DNA from: Absidia repens
Taxonomy: Eukaryota > Mucoromycota > Mucoromycetes > Mucorales > Cunninghamellaceae
NCBI GenBank assembly: GCA_002105175.1
Contig: MCGE01000011.1
Location: 434,001-498,000 of the forward strand
DNA: 64,000 nt
Direction of reading: 5' to 3'
The notes beneath the pieces were generated by a model that ran no database searches, was not told where the DNA came from, and saw only the letters and a list, made by a program, of their open reading frames with translations. Shown piece by piece: positions 62,854 to 64,000 of this stretch. Each line of letters begins with the position of its first letter. Within the stretch, counting starts at the first letter, position 1. Position numbers and translations under genes: made by a program.

Positions 62854-64000
62854 TTATTCCACGTTGATTTCTCTTCTTTGCTGATCCATATCTTCCATTT
62901 TGATAACCGGCTCGGTAGATTGGAGTGTACTTGTTGGTGCTTTTGGAGGTGAAGGTGATACAGTAGATGTTGTAGATGTCAATGATGCTGAAGGGGATGA
63001 GGATGGTAATGATGACGATGATGGTGTTGATGATGGTGATGATGTGGATGGGTTAATTGGTTGGTTTGTCGTACTGCTCGTGGTTGACGAAGTATCTATG
63101 CTAGTCGGAATGGTAGTTGGTATGGGCGTTGATAATGGTTTTGAGACTGAAATCGATGCCGACGGTGGCGATGCTGACGACAATATTGATGATGATGACG
63201 ATGATGCTGAAGTAGAGGAAGATGTTTCCAAGTGTTGTTGTTGTTGTTGTCGTTGAGCGGTCGCCATTGCTGCTGAGATGATGGTCGTCGTCCAACCATT
63301 TGCTGCTGCTGCTGCTGCTACTACTACTGCTGAGGGATCAGTCGATGTTGATGAGGATGATGGTTCTTCTGCCATAGATGTTGTTGCTATGGATGGTTCT
63401 GTTGTTTTTTCCTTTACCGATGATGTCCCTGATGGTGTTGATGCTTGTCCGATGCCCAATTTTGCATTCAATTCCTCTACTTCCTTCATCAATCGATAGC
63501 TTTCCGGTCCTTGCATTGTTGAAAAAGCCAGTTTGTTGTTGACATCATCTATCTGTTGCCGAAGTTGCGCATTTTGTTTTTCCAATCGTGTGATCTTGCT
63601 TTCCATATCTTGTATGTACTGTTTTTTCTTTTTTCGGCATTCCTTTGCAGCAACACGATTCCGTAGTAGTCTTCGTTGTCGGCGTTCATCGTTGGACATG
63701 TTGCGGGCGGCGGCAGCAGCAGCAGCATCCACAACGTTGGCGGTGACGACAGTGGAGGAAGAATTTTCTGGTGGAGATGATGAAGCGGAGGAAGTTGATG
63801 GATGATTTGGTAGACCGGTTACATCTTTCGGTGCTATGGTTGCTGTATCATGTGTACTGTTGGTTCCACTTGTATTCACACCGGAAGCCGACGTTTTGCT
63901 ATCATTCTTGGTATCATTGCTATGCTCGTATGGTGGATGCTGTAAGGGTTGATGACTGGGTCCACCAAGTCCGAAGTCGCCAGGGGGACCAGGAAGTGCT
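62854..64000 (-). CDS. bZIP transcription factor (CREB/ATF type), 5' end beyond window
   Basis: The frame is open from the right edge to the stop at 62854-62856 with no in-window ATG needed, so the N-terminus lies past 64000. It covers 381 codons so far. The basic region is RRQRRLLRNRVAAKECRKKK, followed by KQYIQDMESKITRLEKQNAQ and a heptad-like leucine zipper (LEKQNAQLRQQIDDVNNKL). The RNRVAAKECRKKKKQY core is CREB/ATF-type, expected to bind CRE-like TGACGTCA. Ahead of it is an Ala run (DAAAAAAARN). After it comes a very Ser/Thr/Pro-rich tail, ending KMEDMDQQRREINVE. A KxE sumoylation-like IKMED is visible. Target genes cannot be inferred. Confidence 0.88.
   Translation of the reverse strand, partial: ALPGPPGDFGLGGPSHQPLQHPPYEHSNDTKNDSKTSASGVNTSGTNSTHDTATIAPKDVTGLPNHPSTSSASSSPPENSSSTVVTANVVDAAAAAAARNMSNDERRQRRLLRNRVAAKECRKKKKQYIQDMESKITRLEKQNAQLRQQIDDVNNKLAFSTMQGPESYRLMKEVEELNAKLGIGQASTPSGTSSVKEKTTEPSIATTSMAEEPSSSSTSTDPSAVVVAAAAAANGWTTTIISAAMATAQRQQQQQHLETSSSTSASSSSSSILSSASPPSASISVSKPLSTPIPTTIPTSIDTSSTTSSTTNQPINPSTSSPSSTPSSSSLPSSSPSASLTSTTSTVSPSPPKAPTSTLQSTEPVIKMEDMDQQRREINVE

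Noticed and set aside
62900..63256. Plus-strand Asp/Gly/Val-rich ORF
   Set aside because: Antisense of the Ser/Thr-rich bZIP tail; no independent evidence.

Overview
The window is a gene-dense, AT-rich nuclear segment of a fungus. Genes are cut by many short GT-AG introns (mostly 60-130 nt, often with T-rich 3' ends), and the products include Spf1, Vts1, Slm1, Fpk1, Bcy1, Mcm1 and Pol III Rpc1. The style of the proteins, a site-2 protease gene, the intron density and the long homopolymer tracts suggest an early-diverging Mucoromycota (Mucorales-like) lineage; that placement is inference.

Layout: (1) 0.9-5.4 kb, an ER P5A ATPase (SPF1) whose start codon appears to be split by an intron. (2) 5.4-9.7 kb, a gene-free block with two copies of a tRNA-derived repeat and a tRNA-Trp-like gene. 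(3) 9.7-17.0 kb, COX13, a small unknown gene, the mitochondrial SAM carrier PET8 and the SAM-domain RNA-binding protein VTS1. (4) 18.7-21.0 kb, SLM1, then a 1.4-kb repeat. (5) 24.2-28.6 kb, phosphatidylserine synthase CHO1, flippase kinase FPK1 and a DUF4604 gene, all on the minus strand. (6) 29.6-34.5 kb, alpha-tubulin and the MADS factor MCM1, then another 1.4-kb repeat. (7) 37.3-38.9 kb, a vacuolar-type amino-acid transporter, followed by gene relics. (8) 41.5-47.2 kb, RPC1 with 20 exons. (9) 47.8-55.7 kb, PKA regulatory subunit BCY1, site-2 protease and an APC permease; the last two each need one extra base to stay in frame. (10) 57.5-64.0 kb, FKBP12, a small unknown gene, a bHLH factor, an O-fucosyltransferase-like protein and a bZIP factor that runs off the right edge.

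Functionally this is mostly housekeeping sequence with no secondary-metabolite or defence cluster. Several genes touch membrane lipid and TORC2 biology (CHO1, FPK1, SLM1, SPF1, PET8). The least ordinary material is the tRNA-derived repeat family (five copies, two as inverted composites), two genes whose start codons overlap a splice donor, micro-exons down to 5 coding bases, and two matching one-base frame breaks at GGG runs. All spliced models were checked by adding exon lengths; all sum to a multiple of three except the two genes flagged as frame-broken and the edge-truncated bZIP.
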